A DNA stretch of 37,333 nucleotides, from positions 1-37,333 of the forward strand of contig JANXUK010000075.1 in NCBI GenBank assembly GCA_025356275.1. Reading direction: 5' to 3'. This stretch comes from Sphingomonadales bacterium. Lineage in GTDB: Bacteria; Pseudomonadota; Alphaproteobacteria; Sphingomonadales; Sphingomonadaceae. The notes under the pieces are model-generated. The model was not told the origin of the DNA, searched no databases, and saw only the letters and a program-made list of their open reading frames with translations. Shown here one piece after another: positions 8,336 to 15,899 of this stretch. The stretch's first letter is position 1. Every line of letters begins with the position of its first letter. The position numbers were made by a program, and so were the translations under genes.

Positions 8336-8448
8336 GCATGCGCCTATACGAAGCCATACCCAATTAAGCGTTAAGGGGTGCCAGTGGGCGCGTGGGCCAG
8401 CCGCGATTTAACATGATTTTACGTGTTTTTGTTGGCTTGACGGCGGGG

Positions 8449-8620
8449 AAGCCTGTGCCATCCCGCGCGCCCTCCCGACCTCCCACAGCGTTTTATCCTG
8501 GATGGGAGTCGGGAGGGCGCGCGGGATGGCACAGGCTGCGACCAGCAGGTCGCCGATCAAACAGACTCGAGATAGAATTGGCTTGCAAAGCAAAAACGCC
8601 CTTTAGCGCTTTCTCGCAAA
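8449..8620. repeat. Modular palindromic repeat, copy A
   Basis: The left arm 8451-8485 (GCCTGTGCCATCCCGCG... ending CCTCCCGACCTCCCA) pairs with the right arm 8503-8536 across the full length apart from one extra C, leaving a 17-nt loop. Then come CGACCAGCAGGTCG, the box GATCAAACAGACTCGAGAT (about 8555-8573) and an AT-rich remnant AAAAACGCCCTTTAGCGCTTT (about 8592-8612). It lies just after the pyk stop and about 110 bp upstream of the DUF11 gene start. There is no coding potential. Confidence 0.85.
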
Positions 8621-8627
8621 ACACCCC

Positions 8628-10115
8628 TCATTCCGCCTTGTGGCGTTTCAACTCATCGCCGGCCAGCGTGACCACATGCAGCAGGTTGGTCGCCCCCGGT
8701 GTCCCGAACGGCACGCCCGCCAGCGCGATCAGCTTCGCGCCCGCCACGCCGAAGCCGTGGCGCAGCGCCATGCGCTTGCCCTTGGCGATCATCTCCTCGA
8801 AACTGCCGATGTCGCGGGTGTGCACCGCCAGCGCGCCCCACATCAGCGCCATGCGCCGCGCGGTCTTGTTCGACGGGGTCAGCACCAGCATCGGCGCCGC
8901 CGGGCGTTCGCGCGCCACCCGCCGCGCGCTGGCACCCGAGCCGGTGAACACGATGATCCCCGCCAGCGTCACGGTATCGGCAATGGTGGCGCAGGCCTGG
9001 GCCAGCGCGTCGGCCGTGGTCGAATCGGGGTGAACATCCGCCAGCTGGATGCGGCGCTTGTAAGCGGGATCGGCCTCCACCTGCGCAGCGATGCGGTGCA
9101 TGATTGTCACCGCTTCCTCGGGCCATTGCCCGCTGGCGGTTTCGGCCGAGAGCATCACCGCGTCCGCGCCGTCATAAACCGCATTGGCGACGTCCGACAC
9201 TTCGGCGCGGGTGGGCGCAGGGCTTTCGATCATCGATTCGAGCATTTGGGTGGCGACGATCACCGGCTTGCCCGACCGGCGGGTCATCTCGACAATGCGC
9301 TTTTGCAGCGGCGGCACCTCCTCGGGGTTGAGTTCGACCCCCAGATCACCGCGCGCCACCATGATGCCATCGGCCAGCTCGATAATCTCGGCCAGCCGCT
9401 GGATCGCCGCCGGCTTCTCGATCTTGGCGATCAGCGCGGCATGGCCGCCGATCAGCCGCCGTGCCTCGGCTACATCCTCGGGCCGCTGCACGAAGGACAG
9501 CCCGATCCAGTCAGTCCCGTGCTCGATCGCAAAGGCGACATCGCGGCGGTCTTTGTCGGTCAGCGCCGGCACCGGCACCACCGCATCGGGCACGTTGAGC
9601 CCCTTGCGGTCGGAGATCACCCCGCCGACCTCCACCGCGCAATGGATTTCATCCGCCCCGGCGGTGATCACGCGCAGCCGCAGCTTGCCATCATCGATCA
9701 GCAGCCGCTGCCCCTTGTGCAGCACGCCGAACAGTTCGGGATGGGGCAGGCACACGCGCAGATCGTCGCCCGGCGCGGGATCGCGGTCCAGCGTAAAATG
9801 CCCGGAATGGCGCAGTACCGCGCGGCCATCCTTGAAGGTCCCGACACGCAGCTTTGGCCCCTGCATGTCGCAGAGGATACCGATGGGGCGCTGAAACGCC
9901 TTCTCGGCGTCGCGGACGTTGCGGATGGTTTCGGCGTGGGTGGCGTGGTCGCCGTGGCTCATGTTGACGCGGAAACTGTCGGCGCCGGCACGGATCAGCT
10001 TGGCAATCATCTCGGGATCGCGGCTGGCTGGGCCGAGCGTGGCCAGGATCTTCACCTTGCGGCGAATGGCAAGACCATCTGGGCGGCCCACAGGCAGCCC
10101 CTCTGAATTCGTCAC
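8628..10115 (-). CDS. pyk: Pyruvate kinase
   Basis: This 495-residue cytoplasmic enzyme converts PEP and ADP to pyruvate and ATP, the last step of glycolysis. Family features are KILATLGPASRDPEMI, the substrate region FRVNMSHGDHATH, ILCDMQGPKLRVG, ALTDKDRRDVAFAIEHGTDWIGLSFVQ, the catalytic-lysine motif ALIAKIEKPAAI, DGIMVARGDLGVEL, VATQMLESMIESPAPTRAEV and DGADAVMLSAETASG. The C-terminal regulatory domain is complete (VFTGSGASARRVARERPAAP). DUF1244 and gapR lie divergently upstream, an association I recall from other alphaproteobacteria. A palindromic repeat follows the stop within 10 bp. Confidence 0.97.
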   Translation of the reverse strand: MTNSEGLPVGRPDGLAIRRKVKILATLGPASRDPEMIAKLIRAGADSFRVNMSHGDHATHAETIRNVRDAEKAFQRPIGILCDMQGPKLRVGTFKDGRAVLRHSGHFTLDRDPAPGDDLRVCLPHPELFGVLHKGQRLLIDDGKLRLRVITAGADEIHCAVEVGGVISDRKGLNVPDAVVPVPALTDKDRRDVAFAIEHGTDWIGLSFVQRPEDVAEARRLIGGHAALIAKIEKPAAIQRLAEIIELADGIMVARGDLGVELNPEEVPPLQKRIVEMTRRSGKPVIVATQMLESMIESPAPTRAEVSDVANAVYDGADAVMLSAETASGQWPEEAVTIMHRIAAQVEADPAYKRRIQLADVHPDSTTADALAQACATIADTVTLAGIIVFTGSGASARRVARERPAAPMLVLTPSNKTARRMALMWGALAVHTRDIGSFEEMIAKGKRMALRHGFGVAGAKLIALAGVPFGTPGATNLLHVVTLAGDELKRHKAE

Positions 10116-10184
10116 ACGAAGTCTCCCTAACTGGCCCGATCGCCGCTATGGCAAAGCCAGGCCACAAACCCAAGGACCTAAGTG

Positions 10185-10514
10185 ATGAATATGAATGCAA
10201 CCTGTGATGCAGATGATCCGCTGGACTCGTTGAGCGATGCCGCCGCCGCTGCGGTTTTCCGCCGGCTGGTGCGCCATCTTCGGCATCGCCATGATGCGCA
10301 GAACATCGAGTTGATGGGCCTGGCGGGCTTTTGCCGCAATTGTCTGGGCGACTGGCTGGTGGAGGCGGGGGCGCCGCTCGACAAGGCGGCGGCCCGTGAG
10401 GCGGTGCACGGGATGCCGGCGGCCGAGTGGAAGGCGCGGTATCAGAGCGAGGCGAGCCCCGAGCAGTTGACGCGCATGGCGGAAAGTCTGGGGAAGAACC
10501 CTGCGGGCCATTGA
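10185..10514 (+). CDS. DUF1244 domain protein
   Basis: This 109-residue small soluble protein of the DUF1244 family is marked by AAAAVFRRLVRHLRHRHDAQ, the conserved IELMGLAGFCRNCLGDW with two cysteines, and VHGMPAAEWKARYQ. The function is unknown. AAGGA at 10172-10176 lies 8 nt before this ATG, which favours it over the GTG at 10182 and the ATG at 10191. It reads divergently from pyk and precedes gapR by 87 bp on the same strand. The CRNC pair may bind metal or form a redox site, but that is inference. Confidence 0.9.
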   Translation: MNMNATCDADDPLDSLSDAAAAAVFRRLVRHLRHRHDAQNIELMGLAGFCRNCLGDWLVEAGAPLDKAAAREAVHGMPAAEWKARYQSEASPEQLTRMAESLGKNPAGH

Positions 10515-10601
10515 TCGCACGCGGCACGCATCGCTAAGGCCAGCCCCAAGCATAACCCAACTCCAAGCGATTCGTATCCCCCTCTTCACCGGAGACCCCT
10601 T

Positions 10602-10838
10602 ATGGCCGAAACATCCGACGACCGCCTGCGCCTGCTGATCGAACGTGTCGAGCGGCTGGAGGAGGAGAAGAAGGGCATCGGCGACGATATCAAGGACGTC
10701 TATTCCGAGGCCAAGGCCGTGGGTTACGACGCCAAGATCATGCGCCAGATCGTGCGCCTGCGCAAAATGAAGCCCGACGATCGCGCCGAGATGGAAGCGA
10801 TTCTGGACCTGTACAAGGCAGCGCTGGGGCTGGGGTGA
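10602..10838 (+). CDS. gapR: GapR-family nucleoid-associated protein (DUF2312)
   Basis: This 78-residue protein is nearly all helix: an N-terminal coiled coil ([20 protein letters not shown]) followed by the conserved DUF2312 segment [20 protein letters not shown] and [18 protein letters not shown]. In Caulobacter, GapR clamps over-twisted AT-rich DNA ahead of replication and transcription and assists topoisomerases. The length and pattern match the family closely. GGAG about 10 nt before the ATG serves as ribosome site. A modular palindromic repeat starts 5 bp after the stop. Confidence 0.93.
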   Translation: MAETSDDRLRLLIERVERLEEEKKGIGDDIKDVYSEAKAVGYDAKIMRQIVRLRKMKPDDRAEMEAILDLYKAALGLG

Positions 10839-10842
10839 AGCG

Positions 10843-11048
10843 TGTCTTGTTGATGTAAGACTGTGCCCTCCCGCGCGAGTTTGTTTGACGTAAAACGCGG
10901 AAAAGAGAGCTTTTCGTGTTAAGCCCGTTCCATCCCGCGCCACCTCCCGACCTTCCACAGGATGCACGCTGAATGAGAGGTCGGGGGGGCGGGATCGAAC
11001 AGGCTGCGACCGCCGGGTCGCCAAGCAAACAGACTCGCGATGGCGCAG
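10843..11048. repeat. Modular palindromic repeat, copy B; fills most of the gapR-yebC gap
   Basis: The 313-bp gap between gapR and yebC is mostly repeat. It begins with TTGTTGATGTAAG (10847-10859), the reverse complement of a word in copies C and E. It then has a degraded TTGACGTAAAACGCGG...CTTTTCG hairpin box, the palindrome arms 10922-10958 and 10975-11005 (outer word GTTCCATCCC paired with GGGATCGAAC), CGACCGCCGGGTCG and CAAACAGACTCGCGATGGC (11026-11044). This copy is the most diverged. The remaining 100 bp before yebC is unremarkable and probably holds the yebC promoter. Confidence 0.8.
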
Positions 11049-11151
11049 GGTTAGCGCCCGTCAGGTTGCCAAACAAACCCCCGGATTTGCCTGCCCCGCC
11101 ATCATCGGCTAGGGGCGGCGCACTTCTCATCCTGACAGGCAAGGCAGACCG

Positions 11152-11916
11152 ATGGCAGGCCATTCCAAATTCAAGAACATCATGCACCGCAAGGGCGCGC
11201 AGGACAAAAAACGCGCTGCGCAGTTCAGCAAGCTCAGCCGCGAAATTACCGTCGCCGCCAAGATGGGCATGCCCGATCCCGACATGAACCCGCGGCTGCG
11301 CGCCGCCGTCATCGCCGCGCGCGGGCAATCGATGCCCAAGGACAATATCCAGCGCGCGATCGACAAGGCGAGCAAGGGCGACGCCGAGAATTACGAGGAA
11401 ATCCGCTATGAGGGCTATGGCCCCGGCGGCGTGGCCTTGATCGTCGAGGCGCTGACCGACAATCGCAACCGCACCGCCACCAATGTGCGCACCGCCTTTG
11501 CCAAGAATGGCGGCAATCTGGGCGCATCGGGCGCGGTGTCGCACGGGTTTGAGCGGCTCGGCCTGATCGAATACCCGGCCAGTGCCGGCGATGAGGACAA
11601 GGTGCTGGAGGCAGCGATCGAGGCCGGCGCCGAGGACGTCGAAAGCGACATGGGCGACGGTGACGAAGATCTGGGCGGGCACGTGATCTGGGTCGCGGTC
11701 GATGCTTTGCACCCGGTCGCGCGCGAGCTGGAAAAGGCGCTGGGCGAGGCATCGGCGATCAAGCTGGGCTGGAAACCGGGGCTGAAAACCGATGTGGCCG
11801 AGGGCGATGCCGCGACGCTGCTGAAGCTGATCGATGTGCTGGATGACGATGACGACGTGCAGGCGGTGTGGGGCAATTACGAGATCTCCGACGCGGTGAT
11901 GGAGAAACTTGGTTGA
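11152..11916 (+). CDS. YebC/PmpR family regulatory protein
   Basis: This 254-residue protein of the YebC/TACO1 family comprises proteins described as DNA-binding regulators or as ribosome-associated factors easing translation of difficult sequences. It begins [20 protein letters not shown], followed by [33 protein letters not shown], the family core [20 protein letters not shown] and [11 protein letters not shown]. The acidic C-terminal part ends in [20 protein letters not shown], as is normal for the family. It sits 28 bp upstream of ruvC, the usual yebC-ruvC-ruvA-ruvB arrangement of proteobacteria. Confidence 0.95.
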   Translation: MAGHSKFKNIMHRKGAQDKKRAAQFSKLSREITVAAKMGMPDPDMNPRLRAAVIAARGQSMPKDNIQRAIDKASKGDAENYEEIRYEGYGPGGVALIVEALTDNRNRTATNVRTAFAKNGGNLGASGAVSHGFERLGLIEYPASAGDEDKVLEAAIEAGAEDVESDMGDGDEDLGGHVIWVAVDALHPVARELEKALGEASAIKLGWKPGLKTDVAEGDAATLLKLIDVLDDDDDVQAVWGNYEISDAVMEKLG

Positions 11917-11944
11917 TCGGGCGCCCCGCCTTGGGTGGGGCAGC

Positions 11945-12415
11945 ATGCTGATCATCGGCGTTGACCCCGGCCTCGGCTGCACCGGCTGGGGCGTGGTGGC
12001 GAAGGCCGGCAGCCGATTGACGCATATCGCCAATGGTCAGATCCGCACCGATGCGGCAGCGCCGCTGGCCATGCGGCTGGTCACGCTGGATGCGGAGCTG
12101 AGCGATGTGATCGCCCGCCACCAGCCCGATGCCGGCGCGGTGGAGGAGGTGTTCGTCAACGCCAATCCGCAATCGACGCTGAAGCTGGGGCAGGCGCGGG
12201 GCGTGTGCCTGCTGGCGCTGGCGCGGGCCGGGATGCCGGTGGCGGAATATGCGACGCGGCTGGTCAAGAAGGCGCTGACCGGCACTGGCGCCGCCGAAAA
12301 GGCGCAGGTTCAGGCGATGCTGCGCGTGCTGCTGCCCGGCGTCAAGCTGGCCGGCGCCGATGCGGCGGATGCGCTGGCGGTGGCGATATGCCATGCGCAT
12401 ATCGCGCGGCTCTAG
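11945..12415 (+). CDS. ruvC: Crossover junction endodeoxyribonuclease RuvC
   Basis: RuvC is the Holliday junction resolvase that nicks recombination intermediates in complex with RuvAB. This 156-residue protein starts [16 protein letters not shown], carrying the first catalytic aspartate. The catalytic glutamate lies in [20 protein letters not shown], and the last two acidic residues in [19 protein letters not shown] 11945 is chosen because the family begins 5 or 6 residues before the first aspartate; the longer in-frame GTG at 11909 would overlap the yebC stop and add a non-conserved leader. ruvA follows 33 bp later. Confidence 0.95.
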   Translation: MLIIGVDPGLGCTGWGVVAKAGSRLTHIANGQIRTDAAAPLAMRLVTLDAELSDVIARHQPDAGAVEEVFVNANPQSTLKLGQARGVCLLALARAGMPVAEYATRLVKKALTGTGAAEKAQVQAMLRVLLPGVKLAGADAADALAVAICHAHIARL

Positions 12416-12448
12416 CCACACGCCACAATCGCTGCCATAGAACAAATC

Positions 12449-13051
12449 ATGATCGCCAAACTCACCGGAACGCTCGACGATTTCGGCCCCGACTGGGCGG
12501 TGGTCGATGTCGGCGGGGTGGGCTATCTGGTGCATTGCTCGGCCAAGACGCTGGCTGGGCTGGGTGCGCGCGGCGAGCGCGTGGTGCTGCACACCGAGAT
12601 GCAGGTTTCCGAGAATGACCAGCGCCTGATCGGCTTTGCCAGCGGGGCGGAGCGCGAATGGTTCCGCCTGCTGACCGGCGTGCAGGGCGTGGGCAGCAAG
12701 GTGGCGCTGGCGATCCTGTCGGCGCTGAGCGTAGACGAGGTGCAGCGCGCCTGTGCCGCCGGTGATGCGGCGATGGTGTCGCGGGCGCAGGGGGTCGGGC
12801 CGAAGCTGGCGGCGCGGATTGTCAACGAGCTGAAGGATCGGGCCGGGGGGATGCCGGCGCTGGCGGGCGTTGGGATTGCGGCGGTGGCGCCGGCGGGCGG
12901 TGCCGGGGCGGATGCGGTGTCGGCGTTGCAAAACCTGGGTTTCAAGCCGGGGGTGGCGGCGCAGGCGGTGGCCCTGGCGCTGGGCGAATTGGGCGAGGAT
13001 GCAGCGCTGGGGGCGTTGGTGCGGGTTGCTTTGAAGCGGGTGGGGGGGTGA
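12449..13051 (+). CDS. ruvA: Holliday junction DNA helicase subunit RuvA
   Basis: This 200-residue RuvA binds the four-way junction as a tetramer and loads RuvB rings. Domain I starts MIAKLTGTLDDFGPDWAVVD with the OB fold. Domain II has two helix-hairpin-helix motifs, FRLLTGVQGVGSKVALAIL and VSRAQGVGPKLAARIVNELK. After an Ala/Gly-rich linker, domain III (AVSALQNLGFKPGVAAQAVALAL) contacts RuvB. The gene ends just before a perfect hairpin and an antisense regulator gene that separates it from ruvB, which is unusual because ruvA and ruvB normally adjoin. Confidence 0.95.
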   Translation: MIAKLTGTLDDFGPDWAVVDVGGVGYLVHCSAKTLAGLGARGERVVLHTEMQVSENDQRLIGFASGAEREWFRLLTGVQGVGSKVALAILSALSVDEVQRACAAGDAAMVSRAQGVGPKLAARIVNELKDRAGGMPALAGVGIAAVAPAGGAGADAVSALQNLGFKPGVAAQAVALALGELGEDAALGALVRVALKRVGG

Positions 13052-13084
13052 TGGGCGCCTTGTCCTCGCCCCGTCATACCGAAC

Positions 13085-13128
13085 TCGTCCTACCCTCCGC
13101 CACGCTTAGCGCGCGGAGGGTAGGACGA
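13085..13128. repeat. Perfect 16-bp hairpin after ruvA
   Basis: TCGTCCTACCCTCCGC (13085-13100) pairs perfectly with GCGGAGGGTAGGACGA (13113-13128) around a 12-nt loop. It lies 33 bp past the ruvA stop and converges on the XRE gene. No U tract follows on either strand, so it is not a standard intrinsic terminator. It may be another dispersed palindrome type or a transcript end stabiliser between the two converging genes. Its stem sequence is unrelated to the modular family. Confidence 0.7.
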
Positions 13129-13173
13129 GACACGACTCTGAACTATCAAGGCGCGGTGAGCTCAGCGCGCGCC

Positions 13174-13506
13174 TCACATCAGGTCAATGCTGATGCGAAC
13201 GCTCTTGCCCGTATTACCAAGCGCATCCATGATGAGATGCTCCAGTTCCGAGATAAGGCTAGCGATCTTGGTCTTCGACACGGCGACGGGGCTGGCAAGC
13301 GTGATTGTGCCTTTGAGGGCATCGATCGCCGTCCCGAGCGCAACGGCGATCTCGTTGAGCACGCGGTCTGTTGGAACAGATCGGCCGCACTCATAGGCAT
13401 TGATCTGCGTGGCATCGCGACCGCCAGCGGCTTTCCCAAGCTGCGCCTGAGTCATCCCGGACGCAAGACGAGCGCGGCGTATGTTATCGCCAATTATGCT
13501 GGGCAT
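13174..13506 (-). CDS. XRE-family helix-turn-helix regulator inserted between ruvA and ruvB
   Basis: This 110-residue protein starts MPSIIGDNIRRARLASGMTQ and has a Cro/CI-type HTH over residues 5-62 (MTQAQLGKAAGGRDATQINA, YECGRSVPTDRVLNEIAVAL). The C-terminal half (SKTKIASLISELEHLIMDAL) looks like a helical dimerisation tail. The start is fixed by AAGGAG at 13512-13517, five bases before this ATG; the longer in-frame ORF lacks such a site. It runs antisense between ruvA and ruvB. Its target is unknown. It could be an orphan regulator from a mobile element, or an antitoxin-like protein without a visible partner. Confidence 0.85.
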   Translation of the reverse strand: MPSIIGDNIRRARLASGMTQAQLGKAAGGRDATQINAYECGRSVPTDRVLNEIAVALGTAIDALKGTITLASPVAVSKTKIASLISELEHLIMDALGNTGKSVRISIDLM

Positions 13507-13581
13507 GTTAGCTCCTTTTATCCTTGGCGTATGCAGTGGCGCGCCATTACGTCCGATAAACGACAAGTGTGTTTGAGATAC

Positions 13582-13609
13582 ACTATAAAACGACTTAAGT
13601 CAGGCTCAA
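13582..13609 (-). promoter_or_regulatory. Predicted promoter of the XRE gene
   Basis: On the minus strand TTGAGC (13604-13609) and TATAGT (13582-13587) are 16 bp apart, a good fit to a sigma-70 type promoter in otherwise GC-rich DNA, about 75 bp upstream of the XRE start. The imperfect palindrome GTGTTTGAGATACAC (13569-13583) lies just downstream of and touching the -10 box and could be an autoregulatory operator. Predicted by eye only. The ruvB promoter must lie in the same short region on the other strand. Confidence 0.45.
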
Positions 13610-13637
13610 TTTCCTGCGCGATTTTCTGGCGGTGCTC

Positions 13638-14684
13638 ATGACCGCCAACCCCCTCCTCACCCCCAAGCGCCAGCCGGACGACGCCGACGCCGCGCTCCGC
13701 CCCAAAACGCTCGCCGAATTCGTTGGGCAGGCGGCGGCCAAGGGCAACCTCCAAGTGTTCATCGAGTCCGCGCGCAGCCGCAAGGAGGCGATGGATCATG
13801 TGTTGTTCTATGGCCCGCCCGGCCTCGGCAAGACCACACTGGCGCAGATTGTCGCCCGCGAACTGGGCGTTGGGTTTCGCGCCACATCGGGGCCTGTCAT
13901 TGCCAAATCGGGCGATCTGGCTGCGCTCCTCACCAATCTTGAGGAGGGGGATGTGCTGTTTATCGACGAGATTCACCGGCTCAACCCGGTGGTCGAGGAG
14001 GTGCTGTACCCCGCGATGGAGGACCGCGCGCTCGACCTGATTATCGGTGAGGGGCCGTCGGCGCGTTCGGTCCGCATCGATCTGCCGGCCTTCACGCTGA
14101 TCGGCGCCACGACCCGCCAGGGCCTGCTCACCACACCCTTGCGCGACAGGTTCGGCATCCCGGTACGGCTCAATTTCTACAGCGTGGCCGAGCTGGAGAG
14201 CGTGATTACCCGCGGCGCGCGCCTGCTGAGCGTGACAATCGACAGCGCGGGGGCCTGCGAGATTGCGCGGCGGGCGCGCGGTACGCCGCGTGTGGCGGGG
14301 CGCTTGTTGCGCCGGGTCCGCGATTTCGCGCATGTCGCGGGCGAGGTCGCGGTGACGGCCGCTTTTGCCGATGACGCGCTGACCAGGCTGGAGGTCGATG
14401 GCTTGGGCCTCGACGCGCAGGATCGCCGCTATCTCCATATGATCGCCGACATTTACCGGGGCGGCCCGGTCGGGGTGGAGACGCTGGCCGCCGGCCTGTC
14501 GGAGCCGCGCGACACGGTCGAGGAGGTGATCGAGCCTTACCTTATCCAGCTCGGCCTGATAGCCCGGACCGCGCGCGGGCGGTGCCTCAATGATCGCGGC
14601 TGGCGGCATCTTGGGCTGGAGCCGCCAGCCCTGCCCGCCGCCAATGCGCAAGGCGGCCTGTTCGGCGGCGACGACGCGGAGTGA
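13638..14684 (+). CDS. ruvB: Holliday junction branch migration ATPase RuvB
   Basis: RuvB is the AAA+ ring motor driving branch migration with RuvA. From ATG 13638 it has 348 residues; GTG 13632 would add two. It has the N-terminal [20 protein letters not shown], Walker [14 protein letters not shown] near residue 60, Walker [16 protein letters not shown], sensor [21 protein letters not shown], arginine-finger region [19 protein letters not shown], and the C-terminal winged helix ending in [17 protein letters not shown] and LGLEPP. It is normal in length and sequence, but cut off from ruvA by the XRE gene, so it needs its own promoter. Confidence 0.96.
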   Translation: MTANPLLTPKRQPDDADAALRPKTLAEFVGQAAAKGNLQVFIESARSRKEAMDHVLFYGPPGLGKTTLAQIVARELGVGFRATSGPVIAKSGDLAALLTNLEEGDVLFIDEIHRLNPVVEEVLYPAMEDRALDLIIGEGPSARSVRIDLPAFTLIGATTRQGLLTTPLRDRFGIPVRLNFYSVAELESVITRGARLLSVTIDSAGACEIARRARGTPRVAGRLLRRVRDFAHVAGEVAVTAAFADDALTRLEVDGLGLDAQDRRYLHMIADIYRGGPVGVETLAAGLSEPRDTVEEVIEPYLIQLGLIARTARGRCLNDRGWRHLGLEPPALPAANAQGGLFGGDDAE

Positions 14685-14917
14685 GCCGGCGCGTCCGGGG
14701 TGCGATTCCGTGCCGAAACGGCACACTAACCGGCGCCATTCGTCAACGGCGCGCCGATTCCCGAAATCGGACAGCGCTTCGGCCTTAACTGCATTGCCGC
14801 GCGCGGCGCTCTCTGTGCTTGTGAATGTCAGTGGCGATCGGGCGCAATCCCGACCCGCCAATGTCACGCATCAGGCGGCACGACCCCGTGCCCGGTATTG
14901 AAAAGAGAGCACCTGCT
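14685..14917. other. Intergenic region after ruvB with small hairpin
   Basis: This is a 233-bp gap. GTGCCG-AAA-CGGCAC (14710-14724) can form a short hairpin 25 bp past the ruvB stop, without a U tract. The rest carries the unrecognised promoter of the downstream surface-protein gene. No further gene or repeat copy was seen. Confidence 0.5.
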
Positions 14918-15790
14918 ATGTCTGTTCGGATGGCCATCGTCAAACTGGCTGCCTTTGCGGGGGCCGCGGCAATCGTCGGCGGCGGGGCCGTGCATATGGC
15001 CGAAAAGCCCAAGCCCGGCGCGCCGCATTACATCAAGCACCTGAAGCCTGTGGTGCACAAGAAGATCGTGCACCTGAAACGGCCCACGCCGCATCGCATG
15101 GCCGCGATCGTGCCAGTGCCAGTGCCGGTGCCGACCCCGGTGCCCCAGCCGATGCCGAGCTTCGCGGCCCAGACCCCGACGCCCACCCCGACCGCGACCG
15201 AGACCGATCACGTGGTAGAGCGCGACGTCTATGGGGAGCGTGACGAGAGCAGCTACGGCGGATTCGGCGGCTTCTTCGGCGGATTCTTCGCGCCGCTGGG
15301 TGGCGGGCTAGTGGTGGTATCGCCGTCCGGCAGCACCACCACGACCACTGGCGGGGCCACCTCGACCACCACCGGCGGTTCGACCACGACCACCACGGGC
15401 GGCACGACCTCCACCTCGACGACGACCGGCGGGACCACCTCGACCTCGACCACGACGGGGGGCAGCACCACGACGACCTCGACCGGCGGCGGCAGCACCA
15501 CAAGCAGCACCGGTGGGGGCAGCACGTCAACCTCGACCTCGGGCGGGTCGAGCACATCGACCTCAACCTCGACCTCCTCATCGACATCGAGTTCGACCAG
15601 CACCTCGGGCAGCAGTTCGACCTCGACTTCTACGAGCGGCGGCGCGACTTCGGGCGGATCGACCGGCGGCGGCACCCCGGTACCGGCCCCGCCAATGCTG
15701 CTGCTGTTCGGCGCAGCGGCCAGCACCATCGCGGGCCGGCGCAAGCTGGCCAAGGCGAAAGCTGCGGCGAACACGGAGCCGGGCGCCTAA
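14918..15790 (+). CDS. Ser/Thr/Gly-repeat exported protein with PEP-CTERM-like C-terminal signal
   Basis: This 290-residue protein starts MSVRMAIVKLAAFAGAAAIV with an N-terminal hydrophobic export or anchor segment. Then come a basic stretch, a Pro-rich spacer (VPVPVPVPTPVPQPMP, then TPTPTPTATETD), a Gly/Phe patch (GGFGGFFGGFFAPLGGG) and about 110 residues of STTTTGG, TSTSTTTGG and SSTSTST repeats. The end is PVPAPPMLLLFGAAASTIAG plus RRKLAKAK: a Pro motif, a hydrophobic helix and basic residues, as in PEP-CTERM sorting signals. The Ser/Thr tract suggests glycosylation. ATG 14918 is chosen over in-frame ATG 14825 because the signal segment follows it directly and GAGAG lies upstream. Confidence 0.8.
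   Translation: MSVRMAIVKLAAFAGAAAIVGGGAVHMAEKPKPGAPHYIKHLKPVVHKKIVHLKRPTPHRMAAIVPVPVPVPTPVPQPMPSFAAQTPTPTPTATETDHVVERDVYGERDESSYGGFGGFFGGFFAPLGGGLVVVSPSGSTTTTTGGATSTTTGGSTTTTTGGTTSTSTTTGGTTSTSTTTGGSTTTTSTGGGSTTSSTGGGSTSTSTSGGSSTSTSTSTSSSTSSSTSTSGSSSTSTSTSGGATSGGSTGGGTPVPAPPMLLLFGAAASTIAGRRKLAKAKAAANTEPGA
15330..15670. repeat. Low-complexity coding repeat (ACC/TCG/GGC codons)
   Basis: An irregular tandem of Ser, Thr and Gly codons makes TTTTGG and STSTST modules. The reverse strand is also an open frame (Val/Glu-rich), which is only a mirror of the repeat. The length is likely to vary between strains through slippage. Confidence 0.85.
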
Positions 15791-15819
15791 TCCCGCGCGG
15801 TTTCCGAATGGGCCAATGA

Positions 15820-15850
15820 GGGCGCGACCAGCGATGGTCGCGCCCTTTTT
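15820..15850 (+). terminator. Intrinsic terminator of the Ser/Thr-rich protein gene
   Basis: GGGCGCGACC (15820-15829), loop AGCGAT, then GGTCGCGCCC (15836-15845) followed by TTTTT (15846-15850). A perfect 10-bp GC stem plus U run, 30 bp after the stop codon. On the opposite strand it also lies beyond the acnA stop, but without a U run in that direction. Confidence 0.9.
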
Positions 15851-15899
15851 GCATTGGGGCGCTTGGCTGGGGCTGGGGCTTTTCCGTCCCAGCGCGACA

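Noticed and set aside
8640..10106. Plus-strand ORF opposite pyk
   Set aside because: It is a shadow of the pyruvate kinase frame with no family features.
13048..13641. Plus-strand ORF between ruvA and ruvB
   Set aside because: It runs through the hairpin and antisense to the XRE gene, which has HTH motifs, a promoter and a ribosome site.
15253..15774. Minus-strand Val/Glu/Pro repeat ORF
   Set aside because: It is a reverse reading of the Ser/Thr/Gly repeat; no start signal or secretion signal in that direction.
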